13,678 nt of DNA, from NCBI GenBank assembly GCA_947087145.1, contig CAMUBM010000007.1:1-13678 (forward strand), written 5' to 3'. The notes beneath the pieces are model-generated. The model had not been told where the DNA came from, searched no databases, and saw only the letters and a list, made by a program, of their open reading frames with translations. The position numbers and the translations under genes were made by a program. The stretch is from an uncultured Mycoplasmatota bacterium. GTDB lineage: Bacteria > Bacillota_I > Bacilli_A > RF39 > UBA660. This document shows, piece after piece, positions 1 to 7,411 of the stretch; the stretch's first letter is position 1; every line of letters starts with the position of its first letter.

Positions 1-2434
1 CCGTATTTACTTCTTCAGGTGTTTTTTCCACTAAACTAATTGTTGATACTTCTTGATTATCTTTCAAATGAATTAAACGAACACCTTGTGTAACTCTTCC
101 TAATACATTGATTTGTTCTAACGGAACTCTTATAATCATACCAGTGTTAGTAACTATAACTAAATCACTATTCTCGCTTGCTAAATGGAAGGCAGCCATA
201 TCTCCATTTTTATCAGTGACATTAAGCGCTTTCACGCCCTTACTTCCCCGTCTAGTCTGACGATAATCACCAACATTTGTTTGCTTACCATATCCTTTCT
301 TAGTAACAATAATCAAAGAGTCGTTTTCAGTAGCCTTCTCGGCGCCAATACAAATAGATTCACTTAAATTAATCCCTCGTACTCCACTAGCAGTACGTCC
401 CATAATACGTACTTCGTCCTCTATAAACTTCACCATTCGTCCATCACTAGACCCAAGTAAAATCATATCTTCTCCAGTCGTTTTTTGTACAGAAATTAAT
501 TCGTCAGTTGGTCTTAAACTAATACAAATTTTACCATTCGTTCGAATATTATCAAATTCATTAATGCTTGTACGTTTTACAATTCCCTGTTTTGTAGCAA
601 ACAACAAATATTTTGCTTCATCTTCGCGTTTGATAGATAAAATAGAATTAATTTTTTCTTCTTTTTCAATTTGCAACAAATTGATTATTGGAAGTCCCTT
701 CGATTGTCTACTAAATTCAGGTATTTCATATCCTTTCAAACGATACACTTTTCCCTTGTTAGTAAAGAATAATACATAATCATGTGTGGATAAGTTAGCA
801 ATATGCTCTACAAAATCTTCTTCATTTGTGTTCATACCCTTAACGCCTACTCCACCACGATTTTGTAACTTGAATGTATCAGAAGTTGTACGTTTAATAT
901 AACCATTGTGGGTAAGTGCTATCATAATATCTTCTTCTGGAATTAAAGACTCATCCTCAATATACTCTATAGCGGACATATCAATATTTGTTCTACGCTC
1001 ATCAGCATATTTATTCTTAATTTCAAGTAATTCTTCACGTATAATAGCCAAAACTTTTTCTTCGCTAGCAAGAATACCTCTTAACTCTTCGATTAATTTA
1101 AGTAGTTCTGCTAATTCATTTTCAATTTTCTCACGTTCCAAACCAGTCAAACGACGCAATTTCATTTCCAAAATTGCATTTGCTTGAATATCGTCCAAAC
1201 CAAATTTCGCCATCAATTGTTCTTTAGCAATCACATCATTCTCTGACTCACGAATGGTCTTAATTACCTCGTCCAAATGATCTAAAGCAATCTTCAAACC
1301 CTCTAAAATATGAACTCGATCTAAGGCTTTATCTAAATCATATTTTGTTCTACGAATAATAATTTCTTTCTGATAATCAATATACTTAGAAATAATATCC
1401 TTAAGTCCTAAGACTTTTGGAGAACCTTGGTCAATCATTAATAAATTAATACCATACGTTGTTTGTAACTGTGTATATTTATACAAATTGTTTAAAACAA
1501 CATTTGCATTGGCATCTCTTTTAATGTAGATAACTACACGAACTGGGTTCTCCAAATTTGACTCTTCATGAAGTTCACTTATACCATCAATAATTTTATC
1601 TCTAACAAGTTCTCCAATACGTGATTGAAATTCTGCTTTATTTACTTGATAAGGCAACTCAGAAACAATAATTCTAGTTCTTCCACTGTGTCCATCTTCC
1701 TCAATATCTGCTTTACCACGAATAGTAATGCTGCCCTTACCAGTTTCATAAGCCTTTCTTATACCACTATTTCCTAAAATAGAAGCACCAGTTGGGAAAT
1801 CAGGCCCTTTAATATATTGCATCAATCCATCCGTATCAATATCATGATTATCAATATAAGCAACACAACCATCAATCACTTCTCCTAAATTATGAGGAGG
1901 AATATTGGTCGCCATACCAACAGCAATACCCATCGTACCATTCACTAAAATATTAGGAAAACGACTTGGTAAAATAACTGGTTCTTTCTCTGTTTCATCA
2001 AAGTTAGGTACAATATCAACAGTGTTTTTGTTAATATCACGAACCATTTCAAGAGCAAGTTTAGAAAGTCTTGCTTCTGTATAACGCATGGCAGCAGCGC
2101 CATCGCCATCCATATTTCCAAAATTTCCATGTCCATCGACAAGTTCATGACGAAAACTAAAAGATTGAGCCATACGAACCATTGCATCATAAATAGAAGA
2201 GTCTCCATGTGGGTGATATTTACCCATGACATCTCCAACAATTCTAGCACTTTTCCGATGAGGCTTATCAGGAGTATAACCAGACTCATACATCGAATAC
2301 AAAATACGACGATGCACTGGCTTTAAACCATCTCTTAAATCTGGAATGGCACGAGCCGTAATAACACTCATCGAATAATCTATAAAACAATCTTGTACTT
2401 CTTTAACTATATTGTTTTCAATAATTCTTTCCAT
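1..2434 (-). CDS. gyrA: DNA gyrase subunit A (3' end outside window)
   Basis: GyrA is the DNA-cleaving subunit of the A2B2 gyrase, which introduces negative supercoils ahead of replication forks. I translated the minus strand from ATG at 2434; the frame is open to the window edge, giving about 811 residues, so only a short C-terminal tail is missing. The N-terminus carries the winged-helix cleavage core with the catalytic Tyr at about residue 118 (AAMRYTEARLS). The quinolone-determining stretch reads HPHGDSSIYD, with Ser79 and Asp83 at the positions of E. coli Ser83 and Asp87, which is the wild-type, quinolone-susceptible pattern. A GyrA-box-like motif (QTRRGSKG) in the C-terminal wrapping domain separates it from ParC. 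The SD (AGGAGGG, 2441-2447) overlaps the gyrB stop codon, 11 bases upstream, so gyrA is translated as the last gene of recF-gyrB-gyrA. No internal stop or frameshift was seen. Confidence 0.97.
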   Translation of the reverse strand, partial: MERIIENNIVKEVQDCFIDYSMSVITARAIPDLRDGLKPVHRRILYSMYESGYTPDKPHRKSARIVGDVMGKYHPHGDSSIYDAMVRMAQSFSFRHELVDGHGNFGNMDGDGAAAMRYTEARLSKLALEMVRDINKNTVDIVPNFDETEKEPVILPSRFPNILVNGTMGIAVGMATNIPPHNLGEVIDGCVAYIDNHDIDTDGLMQYIKGPDFPTGASILGNSGIRKAYETGKGSITIRGKADIEEDGHSGRTRIIVSELPYQVNKAEFQSRIGELVRDKIIDGISELHEESNLENPVRVVIYIKRDANANVVLNNLYKYTQLQTTYGINLLMIDQGSPKVLGLKDIISKYIDYQKEIIIRRTKYDLDKALDRVHILEGLKIALDHLDEVIKTIRESENDVIAKEQLMAKFGLDDIQANAILEMKLRRLTGLEREKIENELAELLKLIEELRGILASEEKVLAIIREELLEIKNKYADERRTNIDMSAIEYIEDESLIPEEDIMIALTHNGYIKRTTSDTFKLQNRGGVGVKGMNTNEEDFVEHIANLSTHDYVLFFTNKGKVYRLKGYEIPEFSRQSKGLPIINLLQIEKEEKINSILSIKREDEAKYLLFATKQGIVKRTSINEFDNIRTNGKICISLRPTDELISVQKTTGEDMILLGSSDGRMVKFIEDEVRIMGRTASGVRGINLSESICIGAEKATENDSLIIVTKKGYGKQTNVGDYRQTRRGSKGVKALNVTDKNGDMAAFHLASENSDLVIVTNTGMIIRVPLEQINVLGRVTQGVRLIHLKDNQEVSTISLVEKTPEEVNT

Positions 2435-2445
2435 CTAAAACCCTC

Positions 2446-4365
2446 CTAAATATCTAAATTCTTAACAAAAACAGCATTTTGTTCAATAAATTCTTTACGA
2501 GGCAAAACATCTTCTCCCATTAAATCAGTAAAGACCTTATCTGCTGCTATCGCATCATCTACAGTAATCCTTTTTAATACACGATGTTCATTATGCATCG
2601 TTGTCTCACGTAAATCAATAGCATCCATCTCTCCTAAACCTTTAAAACGATTTACAATCGGCTTAGCATTCGGAGGCAAAGTTGCACGATATTCTGCTAA
2701 CTCTTCATCCGTCAATACATACTTAATATTTTTACCATGAACAACCTTATACAAAGGAGGTTGTGCAGCATACACATAGCCACCCTCTATAATCGGTCTA
2801 AAAAAGCGATAAAACAATGTTAATAACAAGATACGTATATGACTACCATCCACATCGGCATCAGTCATGATAACGATTTTATGATACCTTAATTTTTCAA
2901 TATCAAATTCGTCTCCTATTCCAGTACCAAATGCTGTAATAATTGTTCGTATTTCTTCATTCGACAAAGCTCGGTCTAGTCTTGCTTTTTCCACATTTAA
3001 TATTTTTCCGCGCAAAGGAAGTATTGCTTGTGTTTTAGGAATTCTTGCATCTTTAGCAGAACCTCCAGCACTATCTCCTTCGACAATAAATATTTCAGAA
3101 ATAGAAGCATCTTTACTCGTACAATCTGCAAGTTTACCAATTGTATTAATTGTATCCAAAGCCGTCTTTCTTCTAGTTAACTCTCTTGCCTTCTTCGCCG
3201 CCATACGTGCCCTAGCAGCAGTTGTTGCTTTATCCAAAATTATTTTTGCTTCATTTGGATTTTCCATTAAGAAACGTTCAAAACCCTCGCTAAATACATC
3301 GTCCGATATTTTACGAACCTCTGCATTACCAAGTTTTGTCTTTGTTTGTCCTTCAAATTGAGGGTTTGGATGTTTACAACTAATAATCATAGTTAAGCCT
3401 TCACGAACATCCTCTCCCGTTAACGCCTCATCATTATCTTTCAATATTTTACTATTTCTCGCATAATTGTTAATAATTCTAGTTAAAGCACGTTTTACAC
3501 CATCTTCATGTGTTCCACCTTCATACGTATTAATATTATTAGTAAAACTATACACATTCGCATTATAAGAGTCATTATATTGCATAGCGACTTCGACTTC
3601 TACGCCATCCTCAGAACCTTCAAAATATAAAACATTTTCATGAATAGGAGTCTTATTCTTATTAAGCATCTGTACATACTCGATAATTCCTCCATTATAT
3701 AGAAATTCTTGTCTTTTCTCTTCTTCTCTTTCGTCAAATAAAATAATACGAATTCCTTTATTCAAAAAAGCAAGTTCTTGCAAACGTTTCGCTAAAGTAT
3801 CATAATTATAAACTGTAGTTTCTGTAAATATTTCTGGATCTGCTTTAAAAGTTACAGCAGTACCTGTACGATTTTCTTCACACTCTCCAATTTCCTTTAA
3901 CGGTCCTTCCGGTTTTCCACCATTACTAAACTTTTGGAAGTATATTTTTCCTTCCCGGTAAACAGTAACCTCAAGCCATGTAGATAACGCGTTCACTACA
4001 CTAGCACCTACGCCATGTAAGCCTCCACTGACTTTATAGCCTCCGCCACCGAACTTACCACCAGCATGCAATACAGTAAATATCGTTTCTACTGTTGATA
4101 ACCCTGTCTTCGCATTAATTCCTGTTGGCATCCCACGTCCATCATCTTTTACAGTAATCGTATTCCCTTTTCCTATTACCACTTCAATATCATCACAATA
4201 CCCAGCTAAGGCCTCATCAATCGCATTATCAACAATTTCCCAAACCAAATGATGGAGTCCCTTTTCACTCGTCGTTCCTATATACATCCCAGGACGTTTT
4301 CTTACCGCTTCTAATCCTTCTAAAACTTGAATATCCCCATCATCATAATGCTTTTTCTCATCCAT
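2446..4365 (-). CDS. gyrB: DNA gyrase subunit B
   Basis: GyrB is the ATPase subunit of gyrase; it captures the transported DNA segment and powers strand passage. The product is 639 residues, the usual length for Bacilli. The GHKL ATPase domain shows EIVDNAIDEA (43-52), DDGRGMP (74-80) and the GGLHGVGASVVNA lid region (114-126). The TOPRIM domain shows VEGDSAGGSA (428-437, catalytic Glu429) and TDADVDGSHI (501-510) with the metal-binding aspartates. The C-terminal GyrA-interacting part has RFKGLGEM (573-580) and the ETTM motif. The start is fixed by a strong SD, GAGGAGGTAT, which lies inside the last codons and stop of recF. Only three bases separate the recF stop from this ATG, so translation is probably coupled. 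Unlike B. subtilis, no remB/yaaB gene lies between recF and gyrB. Confidence 0.98.
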   Translation of the reverse strand: MDEKKHYDDGDIQVLEGLEAVRKRPGMYIGTTSEKGLHHLVWEIVDNAIDEALAGYCDDIEVVIGKGNTITVKDDGRGMPTGINAKTGLSTVETIFTVLHAGGKFGGGGYKVSGGLHGVGASVVNALSTWLEVTVYREGKIYFQKFSNGGKPEGPLKEIGECEENRTGTAVTFKADPEIFTETTVYNYDTLAKRLQELAFLNKGIRIILFDEREEEKRQEFLYNGGIIEYVQMLNKNKTPIHENVLYFEGSEDGVEVEVAMQYNDSYNANVYSFTNNINTYEGGTHEDGVKRALTRIINNYARNSKILKDNDEALTGEDVREGLTMIISCKHPNPQFEGQTKTKLGNAEVRKISDDVFSEGFERFLMENPNEAKIILDKATTAARARMAAKKARELTRRKTALDTINTIGKLADCTSKDASISEIFIVEGDSAGGSAKDARIPKTQAILPLRGKILNVEKARLDRALSNEEIRTIITAFGTGIGDEFDIEKLRYHKIVIMTDADVDGSHIRILLLTLFYRFFRPIIEGGYVYAAQPPLYKVVHGKNIKYVLTDEELAEYRATLPPNAKPIVNRFKGLGEMDAIDLRETTMHNEHRVLKRITVDDAIAADKVFTDLMGEDVLPRKEFIEQNAVFVKNLDI

Positions 4366-4368
4366 ATT

Positions 4369-5460
4369 TTATACCTCCTCCAGTTTTCCATTTCTTATAT
4401 GAATTTTCTTATAGGACTTTTCGTCTAATAAATACTCTATTTTTTCAATCTCTGTCGTTGTAATAAACGTTTGCCCTTCCTCATGAATAAAAGATAAAAT
4501 ATTTTTAATCTTTTCCATATCAAGTTCACTCAATAGATCATCCAAAATCAAAATAGGCAAAACACCCTTTTGTTCTCTAAAAATAGCCATTTCACTAAAT
4601 TTCCAAGAAATCACGGCATTCTTTTGTTGTCCTTCCGAACCATAGTCTTTCAAATCTTTTCCATCCAAACAGAAACAAATATCGTCATGATGGACACCAA
4701 GATTTGTTTTTCCAAAAGATAAATCTCTGGACAAACTTTTTTTATAGATTTCCACAAGTTCTTCCTTACTTTTTTTAGAATAATCACTTGTATATTTGAT
4801 ACATAAATTTCCTGACCCTACTATCTGTTCATAAATAGAAGCGATTTGTTCATTAATGAGAGCAATATATTCTTTACGCTGTTCATAAATCTGCAAACCC
4901 TCTAAAACCAATTTTTCTGTAACGACATCCAAATAATCTTGCAAAGCATTTCCATTCACATACATCTGTTTCAAATAAGAATTTCGGATTTTCAACAACT
5001 TATTGTAACTATTTAATTGCTTTAAATAAGAAACATGAAGTTGCGAAATTGCTATATTTAAATATTTTCTTCTTATACTCGGCGTATCCTTAATCATCTT
5101 CAAATCATTGGGATTAAAAAGCACAATAGGAATTTTAGAAATATACTCACTAATTTTCGTTAACTTATTACTATCCACTTTTACTTTTTTTCCTTCTGGA
5201 GTAATAAGCACTTGATACGTATTTTGATACTTTCCTTTTACAAGACCTTCTATTTTCGTCACTTCTGTATCATGCCGTATTAAAGTTTTATCATGAATTT
5301 GTTTAAAAGAACGCGTCAGCGCTAAAACATAAATGGCTTCTACTAAATTGGTTTTCCCAGAGCCATTCTTTCCATAAATGACATTTAAATTAGGATCAAA
5401 AGAAACACCTACTCGTTCATAATTCCGAAAATTTAGTAATTTTAACTCCTCTATTTGCAT
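4369..5460 (-). CDS. recF: DNA replication and repair protein RecF
   Basis: RecF is an SMC/ABC-type ATPase that, with RecO and RecR, loads RecA at single-strand gaps behind stalled forks. The product is 363 residues, a normal length. It has a Walker A motif GKNGSGKT (30-37), the ABC signature SEGQQ (275-279), a Walker B ILILDD (303-308) and the D-loop LSELD (310-314). The region between Walker A and the signature is rich in charged helices, matching the RecF coiled-coil insertion. The ATG at 5460 is preceded by AAAGAGGC. It heads the recF-gyrB-gyrA run and has its own promoter region (5526-5578), so it is not solely dependent on the dnaA promoter. Confidence 0.96.
   Translation of the reverse strand: MQIEELKLLNFRNYERVGVSFDPNLNVIYGKNGSGKTNLVEAIYVLALTRSFKQIHDKTLIRHDTEVTKIEGLVKGKYQNTYQVLITPEGKKVKVDSNKLTKISEYISKIPIVLFNPNDLKMIKDTPSIRRKYLNIAISQLHVSYLKQLNSYNKLLKIRNSYLKQMYVNGNALQDYLDVVTEKLVLEGLQIYEQRKEYIALINEQIASIYEQIVGSGNLCIKYTSDYSKKSKEELVEIYKKSLSRDLSFGKTNLGVHHDDICFCLDGKDLKDYGSEGQQKNAVISWKFSEMAIFREQKGVLPILILDDLLSELDMEKIKNILSFIHEEGQTFITTTEIEKIEYLLDEKSYKKIHIRNGKLEEV
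4371..4380 (-). promoter_or_regulatory. gyrB Shine-Dalgarno embedded in the recF 3' end
   Basis: On the minus strand the bases GAGGAGGTAT give a near-perfect SD 8 nt before the gyrB ATG. The same bases encode the final Glu-Glu-Val of RecF and run into its TAA stop. This decides the gyrB start and implies that ribosomes finishing recF are positioned to start gyrB. Confidence 0.85.
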
Positions 5461-5492
5461 ATTTTGCCTCTTTTACGCCCGTATAATAAAAT

Positions 5493-5522
5493 AATAGGTA
5501 TTTATGTACTCCTATACCTATT
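5493..5522. repeat. 9-bp perfect inverted repeat at the recF transcription start region
   Basis: AATAGGTAT (5493-5501) and ATACCTATT (5514-5522) are perfect inverted copies separated by 12 bases. Counting from the extended -10 at 5531-5526, transcription would start near 5519, inside this element. It could be an operator or a hairpin at the 5' end of the recF leader. No poly-U run follows it on the minus strand, so it is not a convincing terminator. A third copy of the half-site (ATACCTATT, 5583-5591) lies across the stop codon of the comK-like gene. Confidence 0.6.
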
Positions 5523-5525
5523 AAA

Positions 5526-5578
5526 ATTATACCACAATAAAAAAATGCATTAAAGACTTTTTACACAAAAATTGTCAA
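5526..5578 (-). promoter_or_regulatory. Probable tandem promoters for recF-gyrB-gyrA
   Basis: The minus strand carries TTGACA (5578-5573), then 18 bp, then TTTAAT (5554-5549): a perfect -35 with a 5/6 -10. Further downstream is an extended -10, TGG-TATAAT, with the hexamer at 5531-5526. The region lies just after the comK-like stop codon and before recF. The upstream -35 overlaps the 13-bp element shared with the comK-like upstream region. The match is visual; transcription starts are not mapped. Confidence 0.65.
5564..5576. repeat. 13-bp element CACAAAAATTGTC, copy 1 (recF upstream)
   Basis: This sequence is identical to 6105-6117 upstream of the comK-like gene. On the minus strand it reads GACAATTTTTGTG and is nearly palindromic (GACAA-ttt-TTGTG). 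It overlaps the TTGACA -35 of the recF promoter region. Confidence 0.6.
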
Positions 5579-5586
5579 CAGAATAC

Positions 5587-6051
5587 CTATTTTTTAACGT
5601 TTCTCTCTTCCGCTTGCTTTCGATTACGCAAAACAGACTCCAATCGAATAGAACGCATAATCTGATTATCAATAACTCCATAAGAAACATTCAACGCAAG
5701 TTTATCTCCATTCACAAATTCTACAATCAATTTACCATTTTTATAAAAATACCTCTCTACCTTACTAGAACGTAACCAAGAACAAGAATTAGACTTATGA
5801 GAAGAAGTAGGAAAAAAGATAATATTTTTTGTTTCTTCCACAATAACTGGAGCCTTATAAGACGCACCAATTAACTTTTCTGTTCCCTTGCGTCTTCCCG
5901 ATAAAGAACTACCAAAATAAGCACAACTCTCCTCCATAATCTCATTCGCTGGCTGATCCACAACAAAACTTCTTTCTTCTTCATAAACTCTTGTTTTCTC
6001 ACTCATTGCATAAAGCGCCATGGTTTTATTATTAATTTCATACTTTTTCAT
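5587..6051 (-). CDS. comK: ComK-family competence transcription factor
   Basis: ComK is the DNA-binding master activator of late competence (DNA uptake) genes in Bacillus; it binds A/T-rich boxes and activates its own gene. This 154-residue protein matches the conserved core of ComK from memory of the B. subtilis sequence: CAYFGSS (43-49, ComK CRFFGSS), GRRKGT (52-57), KAPVIV (66-71), IIFFPTSS (77-84), CSW (90-92), then FVNG (112-115), SY (123-124) and NQ-x2-R (129-133). A longer reading frame starts with GTG at 6060, but that GTG overlaps the SD (AGGAGG, 6065-6060). ATG at 6051 sits 8 bases after the SD and is preferred. B. subtilis ComK has about 192 residues; this protein stops soon after the conserved core and lacks the C-terminal tail that carries the MecA-recognition motif. 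It occupies the dnaN-recF slot normally held by yaaA. The family call is strong, but its role here is inferred. Confidence 0.88.
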   Translation of the reverse strand: MKKYEINNKTMALYAMSEKTRVYEEERSFVVDQPANEIMEESCAYFGSSLSGRRKGTEKLIGASYKAPVIVEETKNIIFFPTSSHKSNSCSWLRSSKVERYFYKNGKLIVEFVNGDKLALNVSYGVIDNQIMRSIRLESVLRNRKQAEERNVKK

Positions 6052-6059
6052 GAACTTCA

Positions 6060-6065
6060 CCTCCT
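6060..6065 (-). promoter_or_regulatory. Shine-Dalgarno fixing the comK-like start
   Basis: The minus strand reads AGGAGG immediately followed by TGAAGTTC and then ATG (6051-6049), giving an 8-nt spacing. The last G of the SD is the first base of the in-frame GTG at 6060, which rules against that GTG as the start. Confidence 0.85.
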
Positions 6066-6104
6066 AACTAAGTAAAATTGTCATCTACAATAACAAGAGG
6101 AAAT

Positions 6105-6117
6105 CACAAAAATTGTC
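6105..6117. repeat. 13-bp element CACAAAAATTGTC, copy 2 (comK upstream)
   Basis: This is a perfect second copy of 5564-5576, lying 54 bases before the comK-like ATG in the 81-base spacer after dnaN. A shorter third match, AAAATTGTC, sits at 6074-6082 just before the SD. On the minus strand the copy overlaps a weak -35-like TCGACA (6119-6114) followed 18 bp later by TGTTAT (6095-6090), so a promoter here is possible but poor by consensus. Confidence 0.55.
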
Positions 6118-6125
6118 GAAGAAAG

Positions 6126-6148
6126 AAAAAAACTACTATTTCTAGTAA
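6126..6148 (-). terminator. Weak intrinsic terminator at the end of dnaN
   Basis: On the minus strand TTACTA, a GAAA tetraloop and TAGTAG form a 6-bp stem (one G-U pair), followed directly by seven T residues. The stem includes the dnaN TAG stop. It is short and AU-rich, so readthrough into the comK-like gene is likely. Confidence 0.55.
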
Positions 6149-7260
6149 GTTTTAATTGGTAAAATAAGTTGAATTAAAGACTCATCAGTAACAGACTTAA
6201 TCACAATCGGTTTCACATCATTGGTCATCATAAGCAAGATTTCTTCCTCTTTGATAGTTCGTAAAGCTTCCAACATATATTTTGAATTAAAAGAAATATC
6301 AATTATTGCCGTTGGGTCGGTATCTACTTCTAACTTTTCCTCTACTTTTCCTATTTCAGAAGCATAAGAATTGATAACCATTTCTTTATTTTCAATTTTC
6401 ATTTTTATAATATTTTTATCTTTTCCTTGTGTAAGTAATGCTGCTCTATCAACACTTGCAGTAAAATCTGCTTTATTTAATTTAGCAATAATACCAAATT
6501 CCGTAGGAATTAAATTAGAAGTATTGGGATACGTTCCAGAAAGCAAATTCGTTTGAAATTTTATATTCTTATATTTAAACAAAACCTTATTATTAAAAAT
6601 ATGCATTTCTACACATTCGTCATCCACAATAATTTTTTCGAGTTCTATAATATTCTTTCCGGGAATAACAATGTTGATATCTGTTGCAACAGATGTGGAC
6701 AACTTAATATTTTTCTTTGCTAAACGATACGAGTCTGTTGCTAAAAACACTAACAAATCTCCCATAATTGTTATATTAATACCTGTAAACAAAGGACGTA
6801 ATTCTTGCGTAGAAATAGCAAATACCGTCTGATTAATCAAAGATTTTAATACTTCTCCATTTAAAAGAACTGGGTCTTTATGTTCATCCATTTTTAAATT
6901 TGGATAATCATTTGCATCCAAACAATTTAAATTGTATTGGGCATTTTCTGTATAAATACGAATTTTTAAACGATCAATCATTTCAAAATGAATAAGATCA
7001 CTAGGTAACTTTCTGATAATATCCAAAATAAATTTACTTTGAATAACAATCGTTCCCGTACTTTCAATGGTAGCAATCTCTTTTGCTTCTATAAAAGAAT
7101 TAATCGTAAGTTCACTATCACTTGCAGTTAAAGATAAACCCTGGTTCGTTAAATCAAATTTTATTCCATTTAAAACAGGTATCACATTTTTTGTCGAAAC
7201 TCCTTTTATTACATTGTTTAAATTTTCAAGTATGATATTTTTATCAATTGTAAATTTCAT
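6142..7260 (-). CDS. dnaN: DNA polymerase III sliding clamp (beta subunit)
   Basis: DnaN forms the ring-shaped homodimer that tethers DNA polymerase III to the template and docks repair and regulatory proteins. The product is 372 residues, typical of the family. Family hallmarks are the N-terminal LNGIKF (30-35), ATDSYRLA (174-181), the LLSGTYPN loop (239-246), FNSKYMLEAL (324-333) and the C-terminal PIKTY that lines the client-binding pocket. The ATG at 7260 is preceded by GAAGGAAC at suitable spacing. It follows dnaA after a 151-base spacer that contains DnaA boxes and a perfect TATAAT, so it can be transcribed separately from dnaA and under DnaA influence. Confidence 0.97.
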   Translation of the reverse strand: MKFTIDKNIILENLNNVIKGVSTKNVIPVLNGIKFDLTNQGLSLTASDSELTINSFIEAKEIATIESTGTIVIQSKFILDIIRKLPSDLIHFEMIDRLKIRIYTENAQYNLNCLDANDYPNLKMDEHKDPVLLNGEVLKSLINQTVFAISTQELRPLFTGINITIMGDLLVFLATDSYRLAKKNIKLSTSVATDINIVIPGKNIIELEKIIVDDECVEMHIFNNKVLFKYKNIKFQTNLLSGTYPNTSNLIPTEFGIIAKLNKADFTASVDRAALLTQGKDKNIIKMKIENKEMVINSYASEIGKVEEKLEVDTDPTAIIDISFNSKYMLEALRTIKEEEILLMMTNDVKPIVIKSVTDESLIQLILPIKTY

Positions 7261-7278
7261 GTTTGTTCCTTCTTTCTT

Positions 7279-7305
7279 ATTGTTTAATTTATTATTTTTA
7301 TTATA
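7279..7305. other. AT-only tract: candidate DNA unwinding element and dnaN -10
   Basis: There are 27 bases with a single G in the dnaA-dnaN spacer, abutting tandem DnaA boxes (7307-7324). The position matches the unwinding element of Bacillus-type origins. The same tract contains a minus-strand TATAAT (7305-7300), the likely dnaN -10, one base from a DnaA box. A classic -35 is absent (AAAGTT at 17-bp spacing). A clear DnaA-trio repeat is not evident; only the first triplet after the box (CTA) fits. Confidence 0.5.
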
Positions 7306-7306
7306 G

Positions 7307-7408
7307 TGTGGATAAAGTGCATAACTTTATCTTTTTCCCTTTATTCCTTTATAAAACATCCATTTTTTCTGTGGATAAACCTTATTTTTTCTTCACAACT
7401 TATCCACT
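7307..7408. other. DnaA-box cluster in the dnaA-dnaN spacer (oriC, dnaN side)
   Basis: Perfect TTATCCACA boxes lie on the minus strand at 7307-7315 and 7370-7378. One-mismatch boxes are TTATGCACT (minus, 7316-7324) and TTATCCACT (plus, 7400-7408). The boxes at 7307-7315 and 7316-7324 are directly adjacent and in the same orientation, pointing into the A/T tract. That arrangement suits DnaA filament growth onto an unwinding element. Confidence 0.75.
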
Positions 7409-7411
7409 CTC

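Noticed and set aside
785..793. Perfect DnaA box inside gyrA
   Set aside because: About one such 9-mer is expected by chance in a window of this size and composition, and it lies isolated within coding sequence far from the origin clusters.
1945..2289. 114-codon minus-strand frame within gyrA
   Set aside because: It is a different frame of the same strand inside the conserved GyrA cleavage core, with composition unlike a real protein; it is a shadow.
5540..6141. ComK AT-boxes (AAAA-N5-TTTT) near the comK-like gene for autoregulation
   Set aside because: Several degenerate matches exist (for example AAAACTACTATTT near 6129), but none is a clean correctly spaced pair and such matches are common in DNA this AT-rich.
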